From: Mauremys mutica
Taxonomy: Eukaryota; Chordata; Testudines; Geoemydidae
DNA length: 64,000 bases
Direction: 5' to 3'
Assembly: GCF_020497125.1 (NCBI RefSeq)
Contig: NC_059077.1
Span: 35,043,340-35,107,339 of the forward strand
The position numbers and the translations under genes are program-made. Every line of letters starts with the position of its first letter. Position 1 is the stretch's first letter. Under the pieces are notes generated by a model. That model had not been told where the DNA came from, made no database searches, and was given only the letters and a program-made list of their open reading frames with translations. Shown piece by piece: positions 1 to 12,195 of this stretch.

Positions 1-1635
1 CCAATATTTAAAGGGTGAATAAACACCAAGGGCCTGGTTCTTTATACCTGTCGGTCAATGTAAATGATACAATTTATTCCTATTTAAGGCTACCTGCACT
101 CACTTCAAGGCCACTTCACTCTGTCAGAGTGGTGTAAAGTCCCATGAGTGTAAGTAAGACTCAGGCTCCAAAAGTATGAAAGCAACAGAGGAGTGGGGGA
201 TTTTTTTAGGCTGCTATAAGGTGATAAAAATGAAGTAATCAAAACTGATTGAAAAAAAGGAAGATACAGGGTAGGATTTGCAAATGCACTTACATGAGTT
301 AGAAGACTAGGCCTCATTTCCTGTGTGACTAAGATGCCCAAGTCCTATTGGCTTCAACCTCACTTAGGCACTTTTTGAAAATGTCACCCTTAACCTGTTA
401 AGAAATATTTCCTAAGAGTGAGGGCTTCTCTAAAAGGGTAAGAGATCTATTAGTGTCAAGGGAGGTAGTGGAAGAATTGTCATTAGCGAATACAACATAG
501 GGAGTAGCCTTCCACAGGAAGAAGGATGGTAATGTAATCTAATATGTCTGTCTCTAATTTCTATGATCGCTTGGGGGGAGCGGGAGACAGGGTTATTAAA
601 ATATATTAGATAAATACAAAAAAGTGGCAAACTTTTGTTTAAACAGGATCAATGAAAGTAAAGAAAAGTGTGATTAATGACAATTAAAAGTTAGCTGGAA
701 ACAATTATTAGTTATCTGGAGTTCTATGAACAGATGGATAAATAAAGTGCCTCTCATAAGCCCTACACTCCCTTTGTGGTTATTTAAAAACAAAATAAAA
801 CAAAGACAAATGGGAGTAACTAATGGAACCTTACAGACCATAAGAAGTGAGTTTAAATGCCTCACCCACCTTCCCTAAGTAGTGTCCCCTATGCCATCTC
901 TCTCCCAAAAGCCCCCATAAAGAGAAGAACTTTCAATGTAGCCTGAAATTACCGTATTTGAAACCTCATAGTCTGATTTGACCCTGTAAGCAGCACTGTC
1001 TTCTTTTAAATAAGAACAGTCCTATTAGTGAAATTGGATTCTTTAGACTACGGAAGAAGTGATTTAGCAGAAATGTATAAGGTCTTGACAAGGGTCAATA
1101 TGAGCTAAGAATATTTTACAGTGAAATTCCACAGTCCAACTATATTGGCCATTTGACCAGAAAGAACTGGACTGCAAAATGACTGTGCAAACAAAATACG
1201 TTAGAACTTTGCCTGTCAATCAGGTACAGGGCTGCCTTTAAATTGGATATGTGCACCTACTGTTAAGGGAGCCAAAAAAAGCTAGACATGATATGGTCAC
1301 ACAAAAAGATATGAGTGACTATACCTTGCAAAGGTAGAAGATTCAGAGAATTTGTAATCACCATCTTTTCATAATAAGGATTAAAATGAAAATGGAAGTT
1401 AAAAGAGAAAAGCATAAAAAAAATAAACACCCTATAACCTGAGTAAGATAAAACAGCCTGAGGAAGCAAGGGAAATGGAAGACAATGACTGTATATGCTG
1501 TAGCCTGATTTATAGATTATGTATTAATTATATTGATTAAGAATCCCCGGTTATCACTTTGAGGGTTGACAGGTTCTTGTCCCAAGATAAGGCCCAGTAT
1601 TATTCAAATTATTATAGTATTGGGAACAGAAGCAG
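1..1635. other. AT-rich intergenic DNA, nothing recognised
   Basis: There are only short frames without family resemblance, and no clear repeat boundary. Confidence 0.5.
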
Positions 1636-1639
1636 CGGA

Positions 1640-1880
1640 AGTGCCCTAAAAGTGGGGGGGACCCTGGGTGCCCAAACCCTGGCCACACCTACCACGCTGC
1701 ACCACCTCTTCCCCTGAGGCCTCATTCCCATGCTGCCTCTTCCCTCCAAGACCCTGCCACCCGCTCGCTCCTCTCTGCCCCTCCCCCCTGTCGCTCACCA
1801 TTATGGCTGATAAAAAGTGGGGGGCTGTGATCCCCTGGCTCCCCTTGTTCTGGTACCACTGGTTGGGAGCCTCGACGTGC
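1640..1880. repeat. C-rich repeat-like block, family unknown
   Basis: A sharply bounded C/T-rich stretch is flanked by the related phrases aaaagtggggggg (near 1648) and aaaagtggggggc (near 1813). Composition and edges suggest a short DNA-transposon derivative. Neither target duplication nor family was confirmed. The 129-aa frame over it is low-complexity and not credible as a protein. Confidence 0.3.
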
Positions 1881-3560
1881 ACAGTTGCAACAACTCACAC
1901 AGTAGGAACTCTTCTACATCTGTACATCCATATACTCACACCATCCCTTGCAGAACAACTGAAATGTCAGCCATCATCTTCCTCATCACCATCACCACCA
2001 GTGGCCATCATTCTGGCACCTCCTAAGGACCACATCTCCTTCTCTTACTGCCCCTAAGCTGGGATGCAACTTTTATAATATGATACGCTGATGCCACTAT
2101 GTTTGATGCATATTCAGTAGGGGTATTTCCCCTTTTCCTTATTTGTATTTCCTCACCTTACTACTGTTGTGAGTGTCTTTCTTCTATAGGTTGGTATATC
2201 AATGATTTCAACTTATTATTATATATGTCAATTCATTACCATGGCCCTCTTGTGGTTGGGAATTTGTGGATGTTGCTCATGTACCTGTTATGTACGTCAA
2301 TTTGTTGTCATGACACTCGTGTGGCTGGGTCATGTTTCTGTAGTCAGAAATTCCCCTTAAACACTCCATTTTCAGCTCCCCAGTACTTGGGGTTTTCCAT
2401 TGGGCCATTTATCTGTTCAAAGTTCATAGGCCTCAAGCCTTATGCTAACTAGGGGAAGCTAATGTCTTACAGGATACAGGCCTGTAGGTTCCTTGCATTA
2501 CTGCTGAATATAATAAAAGCAGAATATAATGCAAAGCAGTGAATATAATAAAGGCAAGCTAGCCCACTAGGCTACAATGGAAAGATGAAAGCATGCTGAT
2601 TAACAACAAAATATTATACAATTAAGAGATTTATTGTACTGTATAGAGTAAGAGGAAATAGGAAATCTCTGTGAATGAGGAATGGCCCATAGCTTCAGTC
2701 TGAAATGTTTAACTACAAGGAAAGATAGGTAAGGGTCAGTCTGCCTGGATTCTAGACATGGAAGAAAATATCTAACAAAACTTCTTGAGTTATCTGAGTA
2801 AATGATCTGGCCTAATCCTGAAACACTCTTGCAGAACAAGTAACCCCACTGAAGTCAATGTATTTTGAGTCAAAGATGATAGACATGAGATGCCAGATCC
2901 TCAGCTAGTGTCAATAGCAAAGCTCCGCGGAAGGCAATGCAGCTATGTCAGTTTCCACTAGTTGAAGCTCTGGCCCAGTGTATGCAGAGTTCAAACGAAC
3001 ACTGACGCTGTCCTGAAATAGTCTGCAGGAGATCACTACAAATGATTCAGAATTAGCATTAAAATTATGTCCGTCAAACAAGAGCACATTTCTGGGTGTA
3101 AACATGCAGCAAACACGTGATCTGTTTAACTTACGTTGGAACTCAATGACTTTGAAGAGGCTACACTGTCAAAAGAGAATACATTTGCTAATTAGCTAGG
3201 GATATACAGTGAAACAGAGCAAATACATTACAATTGTTTTGGCGAGATTAGGCTTTTGGTTTAATAAGTGATTAATTCAGTGCAATGTAAACAAGTTAGG
3301 TAATGAGACTATAAGCTAAATATAGTCAGACTCTGGGGAATGCTTATTCTCCCTTCTGTGTATACAGGGATTTATATGCACTAGTTAACTCCTAACAAAC
3401 CACTGCAAGAGTTAGATATGTAGAATGAATCCCTTGTAAAAAGGTCCCTTATAGCTTCAAACAGTGTAATGGCAAAGAAAGGCTAACTCTAAAATCCTTG
3501 TCAGTGTTGCTCAGAAGTGAGAGAGAAAACAAATCACAGGTGTGTGTAATGAGGCCCTCT
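1881..3560. other. Intergenic DNA, nothing recognised
   Basis: Mixed AT-rich sequence without a supported gene or clear repeat. It contains a small local duplication around 2505-2550 (ataataaaagcagaatataatgc type). Confidence 0.4.
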
Positions 3561-3570
3561 ACAATAGGGG

Positions 3571-4397
3571 TAGGGTTGCCAGGCATCCAGTTTTCAACCA
3601 AAATGCCTGGTCAAAAAGGGACCCTGGTGATTCTGGACAGCACAGCTGACAGGGCCACTAAAAGTCTAGATGACATGGGGCTGGCAGGCTCCCTACCTGG
3701 TTCCACATGGCTCCCAGAAGTGGTGACATATCCCTCCAGCTCCTAGGCACAGGAGCAGCCACGGGGGCTCCGCACACTGCCCCTGCCCCGAGCACCAGCT
3801 CCACAGCTCCCATTGGCTGGGAACTGCAGCCAATGTGAGCTGCAGGGGAGGTGCCTGTGGACAGGGAAGCGTGCAAAGCCCCCTGGCTGCGCCTACGCCT
3901 AGAAGCCGGAGGGATGTGTCACCGCTTCTGGGAGCTGCCTGAGGTAAGTGCTGCCCAGAGCCTGCACCCTGTAACCCCTCCCAAACCCCTGCCCCAGCTC
4001 TGAGCCCCCTCCCACACCCAGACTCCCTCCTAGCGCCCACACCCTACATCCCCGCCCACCCCACAACCCCCTGCCCTAGCCCTGAGCCCCCTCCTGTACT
4101 CCCAACCCCTCAGCCCCACTCCCCAGCCCGGAACCCCTTCCTGCACCCCAAACCCATCATCCTTGGCCCCACTCCAAACCCCGCACCCTCAGCCGGAGCC
4201 CTCACCTCCTCCTGCAGCCCATCCCCCTTCCCCAGCCCGGTGAAAATGAGCAAGTGAGTAAGGGTGGGGGAGAGTGAGTGATGGAGGGAGGGTGGATGGC
4301 ATGGGGGGGCCTTGGAGAAGGGGTGTGGTGGGGGGCCTCAGGGAAGGGGTGGGTCAAGGGTCTTGGGTTTTCTGCAATCAGAAAGTTGGCAGCCCTA
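3571..4397. mobile_element. hAT-like non-autonomous DNA transposon, 827 bp (TIR TAGGGTTGCCA)
   Basis: The ends are TAGGGTTGCCA and TGGCAGCCCTA, imperfect inverted repeats. Flanking 8-mers AATAGGGG (3563-3570) and AGTAGGGG (4398-4405) match at 7 of 8 bases, as expected of an aged hAT target duplication. The interior is GC-rich with no intact transposase. A second copy lies at 55130-55874. Confidence 0.75.
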
Positions 4398-4399
4398 AG

Positions 4400-4478
4400 T
4401 AGGGGTGAAATCCTGGCTCCACTGAAGTCAGTGGTAAAGCTCCTATTGACTTCAGTGGAGCCAGGATTTCACCCTAAG
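4400..4478. repeat. Hairpin MITE, about 80 bp, long near-perfect inverted repeat
   Basis: The left arm 4400-4430 and right arm 4447-4478 are complementary over about 30 bp around the core GAAATCCTGGCTCCACTGAA, separated by a 16-bp loop. One extra G in the left arm is the only clear mismatch. The left end overlaps the target duplication of the hAT element just before it, so the hAT copy probably landed in this older hairpin. Confidence 0.7.
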
Positions 4479-4487
4479 ACTATGGAG

Positions 4488-4829
4488 CAGGAGTTCTCAA
4501 ACTTCATTGCACCGCAACCCCCTTCTGACAACAAAAATTACTACAGACCCTAGGAGGTGGGACCGATGCCTGAGCCTGCCCGAGCCCCACCACCCTGGGC
4601 AGGGGAACCAAAGTCAAAGCCTGAGCCCCACTGCCCCAGGTCAGAGGGGGGCAAAGCTGAAGCCCAAGGGCTTCAGCCCCAGGTGGAGAGCCTGTAACCT
4701 GAGGGCAGTGTGGCTGTGGCTTTGGCTTCAGTCCCAGGTCCCAGCAAGCCTAACGCCAGCCCAGGTGACCCCATTAAAATGGGGTTATGACCTACTTTGG
4801 TGTCCCGACCCACAGTTTGAGAACCGCTG
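4488..4829. mobile_element. Charlie-like hAT MITE, 342 bp
   Basis: The element opens CAGGAGTTCTCAAAC and closes GTTTGAGAACCGCTG, the widespread hAT-Charlie type terminus. It is flanked by CTATGGAG (4480-4487) and CTATAGAG (4830-4837), an 8-bp duplication with one change. It has no coding capacity. Confidence 0.8.
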
Positions 4830-5195
4830 CTATAGAGTTTATTGCATATTACCTGACAGAGGTAGCTTTCTCACTGTTTCAAGCATTAGTAAAAAGATTT
4901 TCAGAATTTCATGTACAGTTTAATTCACCATATTATGGGAATGACCCTTATGCACCAGAAAAAGTATGTCAAAGGCAGCTGAAACTCATATTTGAAAGCA
5001 CATTATCAAGGTGAAAAAGGACAGAAATCCTCAGTGCTAATTTTCAGCTAAGTTAGCTTCCATATCTGATTCAGAACAATTTCTACACTGCCTGTCCAGA
5101 GGACCCATCACTGATCAAAGGGCAACCAGCTTAGTGTGAGTTTGGGAAGTGCAATTTCTTTTCTTTTTTTAAAAAAAAAGACTTGATCCATTTAG

Positions 5196-5389
5196 CTTAT
5201 GCCGTACAAGGCTCAGTGATTTGAGCGTTGGCCTGCTAAACTCAGGGTTGTGAGTTCAATTCTTGAGGGGGCCATTTATGGATCTAGGGCAAAAATCTGT
5301 CTGGGGTTTGGTCCTGCTTTGAGCAGGGGGTTGGACTAGATGACCTCCTGAGGTCCCTTCCAACCCTGTTATTCTATGATTCTATGATA
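5196..5389 (+). mobile_element. tRNA-derived tortoise-type SINE with CR1-like tail
   Basis: An A-box-like region (gctcagtgatttgagcg) and a B-box-like region (gggttgtgagttcaattc) form the tRNA-related head. The 3' half reads tttgagcagggggttggac and ends in ATTCTATGATTCTATGA, the CR1-type 3' terminal repeat. It is not a functional tRNA gene. Confidence 0.85.
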
Positions 5390-6600
5390 TTGATCTCCTG
5401 AAAGTACAGGATAGGATACAAGGTCTTAAAAGAAAAAGGTACAGATTTCTGACCACAACTAGTGCAACATACTAGCTTGAAAAAAGAACATAGGCTGAAA
5501 ATGAAGAACAGGTTAGTTTTAAAGCAGTCCAGGCAGATTTCCTTTACTCAGAGGGTATCTGGAATAAAGTGCCAAAGTAAGCACTGTACAGCAGCCCAAG
5601 AGGAAACTCAGTATCTTAGCAAAAGAAGAGACAGAAAGGGAGAACTATTGACTAGAGTGGTAAGATGAAACTTTCTTACATTTATAAGAGCAAATTCTAG
5701 AAGGAATATATAGCAGGCCAAATTCTCTGCTGCCTTCAATGGAGCTAATTCAATTTGCATCTGCCAAGCATTGAGCCCAGCTTCTCTTATTTTCCTGTTG
5801 CATGATCCAATTAATTATCCTCAAATACACCACAGGGTCACCTAAAAGACATAGACTTTTAGGCAAAAAAGGTTCAGATCATGAGACTGAACTGAGGACA
5901 TGGTCCATACAAAGTGCTCTATTTCAAAACATATTGTGGGAAAAGTTACCCACGAGAAGTGTATTCAGAATACAAAATGCTGAGTTGTTGGCAGAGAAAT
6001 AATAATGTCCTCACTCTTTAGCTTGGTGAAGTTTAGTGCAATGCAAATTCATACAAATCTCACATTTCCTGCTGACAGAAAGCCTTTTAGGAAGAGGCTG
6101 TACCGCTGATGAACCTTTCCAATCTCTGCATTGCCACTTCACGTCTTTTCCAGGAAAAGCATTGAAGAAAATGCTTTCTGTTTTTTCCAGCACCCACTGT
6201 AAAGTAAGTGAACTCAACTTTAACGCATCTGTTTGCAGTGTTTTCTGAAAGCAATGCTGGGGGCCGGGGGAGGGAGTATCTCAAATTACATTATGGTGAC
6301 ATTAAAAAGATGCATCACTATATTAGTCAGCCCCAATGTGACATCCGCCCGTACCAGGATTCCAGGAAAGGGCTGACTGAGAGGGAATAATGTGAATAAG
6401 GGTTACATTCTAAAGTATCCAAAATGCAACCCTTCTGCCAGGTGGTGTTGGTAGCAACAAGGGCTGGGTTCAATACCTACAATTTCCTTTTAATATACAG
6501 ACTAGAACCAGTTCAAGCCCCCAACCAGAAACCTCGGAAAACTACACACCACATCTGGGTGCCTCTGAGAAACAATACTTACTCGTTCAAAAGCACTGAG
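5390..6600. other. Intergenic DNA, nothing recognised
   Basis: Several short frames exist but none looks like a conserved protein. A weak stretch near 5715-5790 (caaattctctgctgccttcaatggag) resembles the hairpin MITE family. Confidence 0.35.
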
Positions 6601-6605
6601 TCCCC

Positions 6606-6877
6606 TAGGATATGTCTAAACAGTAAAGAAAAACCCATAGCTAGCCCAAGTCAGCCAACTCAGGCTCATGGGGCTCAGGCTGCAGGGCTGTTTCATTGCT
6701 GTATAGACTTCTAGGTTTGGGCTGGAGAGGGGAGTCTAGGATCCTACAAGGTGGGAGGGTCCCACATTTTGGGCTCCAGCCCCGGCCTGGAAATCTACAT
6801 AGCAATGAAACAGCCCTGCAGCCTGAGTTCCTGCATTGGCTGGCACAGGCCAGTCACGGTGGTGAAAACATACCCTT
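6606..6877. mobile_element. MITE of about 272 bp, TIR TAGGGTATGTCTA type
   Basis: The termini are TAGGATATGTCTAAACAG and, inverted, TAAGGGTATGTTTTCACC. The interior is a long imperfect palindrome (caggctgcagggctgtttcattgc against gcaatgaaacagccctgcagcctg). A second copy is at 43998-44260. No clean target duplication was found. Confidence 0.7.
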
Positions 6878-6889
6878 AAACGCACAGAC

Positions 6890-7015
6890 TTTTAGGCAAA
6901 AAGGGACCATCATGATCATCTAGTCTGACGACCTGCACATTGCAGGCCACAGAATCTTGCCCACACACTCCTGTAGTAGACCCATGACAGGATATACTGA
7001 TTAAAAGAGGAGGGA
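6890..7015 (-). mobile_element. CR1 LINE 3' fragment
   Basis: Phrases such as gggaccatcatgatcatctagtctgac and cattgcaggccacagaatctt match the CR1 3' untranslated region in reverse. Related fragments lie at 12002, 24889 and (forward) 31376. Confidence 0.7.
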
Positions 7016-10000
7016 ACACAGTATTAAGTGGGGGAAAAGACTGCAACGATGATTCAAAAGTAAACACCCACCCCACACTATCTTGGGCAGCAGTCCTTTG
7101 CCTCACTTTCCCCCCTTGTTGTGTGAAAGTCTGATGGATGAGTGTCTCTTTAACAAACAACTAACCTTTTCCTATACTGCACCCCACTCACTGTTGGTTG
7201 CTTGAGGTCAGGAAAGTCCCAGAATCCAGGAGTGCATTGGAGAACTGGGGCTGATCAATGCCTCCACCGCTGCACACCATTGTCGCTGCCATCTCTGCTT
7301 GCTGCTGCCTCTAGCAGCATTGCTGTGTTCTGAGGTTCCACCACTTGATCCAGTTCTTAGTGACTTCACTGGTCACCAGGAACCTCACTGCTGCATCCTC
7401 TGCATTGCCTTTCACCACAACCACCCCATGTCAAGTCTTGGGGGCTCAACCCCTTACTTAAACTAACTTATCAGTGATTTCAGCTTTAGTGATCACTAAG
7501 AAGAAACAAGTCTGAAGAAATTGAGTCTAATCACCTCTGTTTCTAAACACTAGATGAGGAGGATCAAATGGAATCTAGTGTCTCTAAACAGAGTCTACAC
7601 CACAAGGTAGAAACACCTATTCCCACCCACTCTGTCCTTCACATAGAGTTGACATTACTACCCCCCACTTACCAAGCGAGGTGCAGTTTGGGTGACCCCC
7701 TGAATTAGAGTTCAAAACATATGTTTTAAATGTTCATGTCTGACTAGTGAATAACTGTGAAGGAAATTTTAGTGACAAATGAAATTAACTACCACAAATC
7801 TATACTTCATATTTTTGAAACTGGATCCATATCACCTTGCTTTGCATTTACAACCAGCTATGAATAATAATATACTAAAATCTGAGGAAACTGATATTGC
7901 TTAAAGCAAATCCTGTCTCGTGTGTACACAAAGAATAATTCATAAACTGGAAGAAGTTTTTAATATAAACCAACACAGTGCTGATTCAAGTAAAAGAACA
8001 GAATATTCTAGTCAATATCATATCTGAGTGTGTCATGGATGGCTTTGCTTTGCCTTTGTTATGAAAGATTCATGGCAATGCCTTAATATGTATTAAGGAA
8101 CATAATGTAATATGAAATACTGTTTTCTAGCATCTTGAATTTCCATGAGCAAATATTATGCCTTGAAGTAATTAATTTAAACTAATGCTTTGCGTGTTAC
8201 CTACAAAAATAAATTAGAAGAATATTAATTAGTTTTCAAAGTCATATATTAGAAAGCTAGGAAATGGAAGAATTTAGGTTTTCCATGCAATCTTAATTCT
8301 GTCCCCTTATCTCTATGCATTATCATACAGTCTTTATTACATGATCACATACTATGTTTTCCATTATTTTTGCCTCATTCAGTGCACAGGATGTATGGTG
8401 CTCAGAGAAGGAGGCAACTATTCAATATTTTTATCCTCATCACTTGATCCGTTCCCTTCAATCTCATTTAGTGCACATGATCCATCCCCTCTTCAGTGGA
8501 TATAGAATTATTAATTTCCTCGTGGTCTTTTCCTAGAAAGCTCCTCGCTGTGACAGGAGTGCCTCAAAAACATTCATCGGTTCTCTCCTGTGAGATAAGA
8601 GCATTATTATCCCTCATTTACAAAAGGGGAAGCTGAGACAAAGACTTCCTGGAGGCCATTAGTAGCAAAGCCAGGGAGTTATTCAACCGAACTTCCAAAC
8701 CCTGTGCTCATTCTTCCAAAGCACACTGCAGTGCCTGACGCTTCAGTTGCTATTGTAAGTGTTCAGCATTTCTGAAAACCAGCCCCTGATGTTTCAAGCT
8801 GGGCACCCAGAAAATGTGTACCACAGAACTAGTGGCCACCTGCCACATTTTTGGTTTAAATAACTTACTTAGCATCTCATCAGAAGACTATGGCAGAGGC
8901 AGGGATAGAACTAGGGTTTCCTGTGTGGCATTCATATACCTTAGCTGCAGCCTATCCTTCTTTTCTTGCTTTCATTTGCCCTGATCGCTGCACACCTTCC
9001 AACTTCTAGAGCACAAGGCAAGCACCTACAAACAGTGTCATTTACTACACAGCCCTGTTTCATTCCCTGAGTACTGTCCATCCTGTATTCTAAAGCAGGC
9101 TGCCTGCTCCTAGGGTTCCTGTACAAAGTGCACTGTTGCTAATGTTGCTTTAGTAGTGGTGTGGACCCATCCTTAGATGAAAATATCCATGTTCAGTTAT
9201 TTTGGCACTTTGCTAGAATTTTGCTGTGACCAAAAGCAACAGAGGGGAAAAGGAGACTTTCTGATTTCTATCTTAATCAAATCTGAATGGAATTTCTTGG
9301 GACCAAAAAAAAGGCACTCTTCAGTCCTCAGCCATGCCAAATTTCAAAGGGCTGTTGCAGTAGAGGAGTTATAGATTCTGTAAAAAGGTCACAAGACTCT
9401 TTTTATAATGGAAAAAACGTGGACAACCTAACTACAGTGGCCACTACAGCACCCCTCTACAGCATGTATGTATGTATATATGTGTGTGTGTGTGTTCCTG
9501 TTGAAACTATGGCACAAACTTAAAGTAGACAACAGATAATTAATCAAATTGGGGATTTTTAAAGACGTGTCATTACCATTGGTCTTACGTGATGCATAAA
9601 GCCAGGTTTGGGCCCTCTGCTTGAGTCTGAATTTCAGCCTAAGATTCTGGGCACCTGTAATTCCAGGTGAAAGTTAATGAGATTTAAGGGGGCTCAACAT
9701 CTCACAGAACTGAACCCTTAAATTTGACCACCAAAAAAGCCTACTCTTGATGTCTGTAATGAAACAGGACTAAAATCTGAGTAGCCATGGTGATTTGTTT
9801 GTAAATATCTAGCTAGAATAGAAAACCAAGTAGCAATGCTTGCTTTTTTCCCCTTTTCTTCCTGAGTCATCCATAGCTGAGGGTCCCTAAAATAGCTATT
9901 AGGTCGCTTCCTGCCACAAGAGCCTCTTCTAACACAGCTGCACAGCATTCATTTGGGAGTGCTTGGTAAAATCACTCCACTAGCAGTAACAGTATTTCAG

Positions 10001-10940
10001 TCTTAAAGTATGTATTAAATGAGAAACAGCAAGCAGAATTCAATTATATTAGCTTTGAATGTGAATATCTTTCCTTGTCATTCACTTTTTAACTGAAATC
10101 TGCTGTGTGGTCAAATGCATTTTTGTTTAAAGCCACAGTTGTATTTTATTTTCTTAACTCTTCTTCCTTCTTTACCTCAGTGTAGCTCCTGGAACATTGA
10201 ATCTCTAGCAGGAAAACTAGTGACTTTCTGTAGCAGTATTTGATTTAAAGGGGATTTATTCTGTGTGCAAAGTAACTTTTATTCATTAGTGGGAGCTGCA
10301 GAATAGAACCCTGAGGGACAAAATCTGCCTTTGAATGCACCCAGGCAACTCCCATTTATTGCATGGATATTTGACAAACTCTCTAGGGTTGTTTTTTACT
10401 GACCAATCTACCATTAAGGAAAAAGTAAATAATAGTCATTGTTGGTAGGAGACCCTAAAACCCAGTGTTTAGTTCTCCCTCTCTTGGCTCTGCTGCAGAA
10501 GTTAACACAGCTAAGCCCACATCAGTGGATTTCTGCTGTGGTCCTATACTGATAATGATGCTGCTGCACAAAGGATTTGATAAGGGGAATTGGGTGGTTG
10601 TAAGGACTGGTGGGCAATGGGGCCTTCAATCTCTAGGTAATCTGACTGAATATGGTTCAGATCAGTAGCGACTCACTGTTGTCATATGATGGCTGTCCAA
10701 GACAATGTCAAATGATTTGGCAAAGGCTCATTCTTCTGTATATCATACCAACCCACATCACAAAAACCATCACACCTGGCTTAGAAAGATATGCGTGAAC
10801 ATGAAGAACAATCTACTTTTTCATACTTAGAAGTGGTCCTGCTAGATTAGGACTGATTTTAGGCTGAGTGGTGTGGGAAAGCATGGACAGCAGAAGTAGC
10901 CTTCCTTTTTTTAAACAGATGGTTTAGGCTTAGAGGACCA
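7016..10940. other. Intergenic DNA, few recognisable features
   Basis: No supported gene. A TG/TATG microsatellite lies at 9464-9494. An old interspersed repeat (acaaaaggggaagctgagacaaag and following) lies near 8615-8730. Confidence 0.4.
9464..9494. repeat. (TATG)n/(TG)n microsatellite
   Basis: The run atgtatgtatgtatatatgtgtgtgtgtgtgt is visible directly. Confidence 0.9.
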
Positions 10941-10946
10941 GCACTC

Positions 10947-11600
10947 TGTATTACAGCATGGCTGGCCCCTTTAAGTCAAGCAGGTCCAGCTCGGCTGATG
11001 ACTAGGCAGGTGCACCCAGGTTTGGCCTAATGAGAGTCTGGGTGACACCTGAGTTAGAGGATAAGAAGAGAGCTGCACAGTGCCAGCTGGGATGGAGGAA
11101 GTTGTAGAAGTATAGCCCCAGACAGGGCAGGCCCCAAAGAGAGCTAGCTCCTGTAGAGTGTACTCTGGCATGGTTGCCAGAAAGTAACCGGAAAGTTGCT
11201 TGTAATGTTGGGGGAAAAGGTAGGCAGGCCCAGGATGGGCAGGTGAGGAATATAAAAAGACTGTGATATCCTCCCGTCCCAGGCTATCATTCTGGCCAAC
11301 TATTTCATTTCTGAAGGAACACTGAGGGCCTGAGGAAACAGGGATGGAGAACCTGGGGTGAAGAAGGAGGGCTTGGCTGAGGATTTTAAGTTGGAGCATT
11401 AAGGCTTGCTTTAGGACTGTGTGCAGTGTTTTCTGGAATAATAATAAATCTGCCACAGGATTGCTTTCTATGTGGAAAAAGGTGTTAGGGGAGTAATTGC
11501 TGAGACTTCTAGGGAGAGGTTGTCTAGTCATGGCTCCGGCCTAAGGGGCCACAGTTGGCCACCAGAAGGTATTCTGAGATTGCCCCCTCTGAAACAGTCT
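10947..11600. repeat. LTR-like repeat, boundaries unsure
   Basis: The block starts near TGTATTACAGCATGGCTGGC and carries aataataataaat (polyadenylation-like, near 11440) and a TATA-like gaatataaaaagac (near 11249). This arrangement resembles retrotransposon LTRs. No target duplication was found. The 186-aa minus-strand frame here has no recognised domain and is discounted. Confidence 0.3.
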
Positions 11601-12001
11601 GGCATAAGCAGAGGGCTTGTTAAGAGACTTGTATAAGCAATAAATCAAGCTTTATTTTAAGTACCCTTTTTAATTTGTGGATGTCCTTACTCCTGCCATA
11701 CATCCTTAAAGCTACATGCACAATTCAAAATGTGGGATTTTTGTTACATAACTCCCATAATACTAATGGCCTATACTTCATGGGGAAGATACCCTGCTTA
11801 GACCCTAGTCCCAAACTGTATGCAAATTTAATCACCAAGCTGCGTGTTCACCAAGGTACTTGATGTAACTAACAATGTCACTAGTCCCATTTAAGCTACT
11901 TGCATGATTAAGTACTGGTCTAATATTAAGCATGGAAGCAGTCCTATTGGTTCTGAGTGCAAGTACCTTGTTGAACGGGAGTCTTACCTTTCCTCAGAAT
12001 A

Positions 12002-12195
12002 GATTTAGACTTTAAGGTCAGAAGGGACCCTCATGATCATCTAGTCTGACCTCCTGCACATTGCAGACCACAAAACCTCACCCACCCACACCTGTAATAT
12101 ACCCCTAACTTGTGGCTGAGTTACTGAAGTCCTCAGATCATGGTTTAAAGACTTGAAGTTACATAGAATCCACCACTTACACTAGTTTAAACCTC
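12002..12195 (-). mobile_element. CR1 LINE 3' fragment
   Basis: The stretch tagactttaaggtcagaagg, then gatcatctagtctgacctcc, is the reverse complement of a CR1 3' end. It continues through the ttactgaagtcctcagatcatgg segment also seen at 24889-25075. Confidence 0.75.

Noticed and set aside
10971..11531. 186-aa frame on the minus strand
   Set aside because: It lies in an LTR-like repeat, shows no recognisable domain, and is short-word poor. It is taken as a chance frame.
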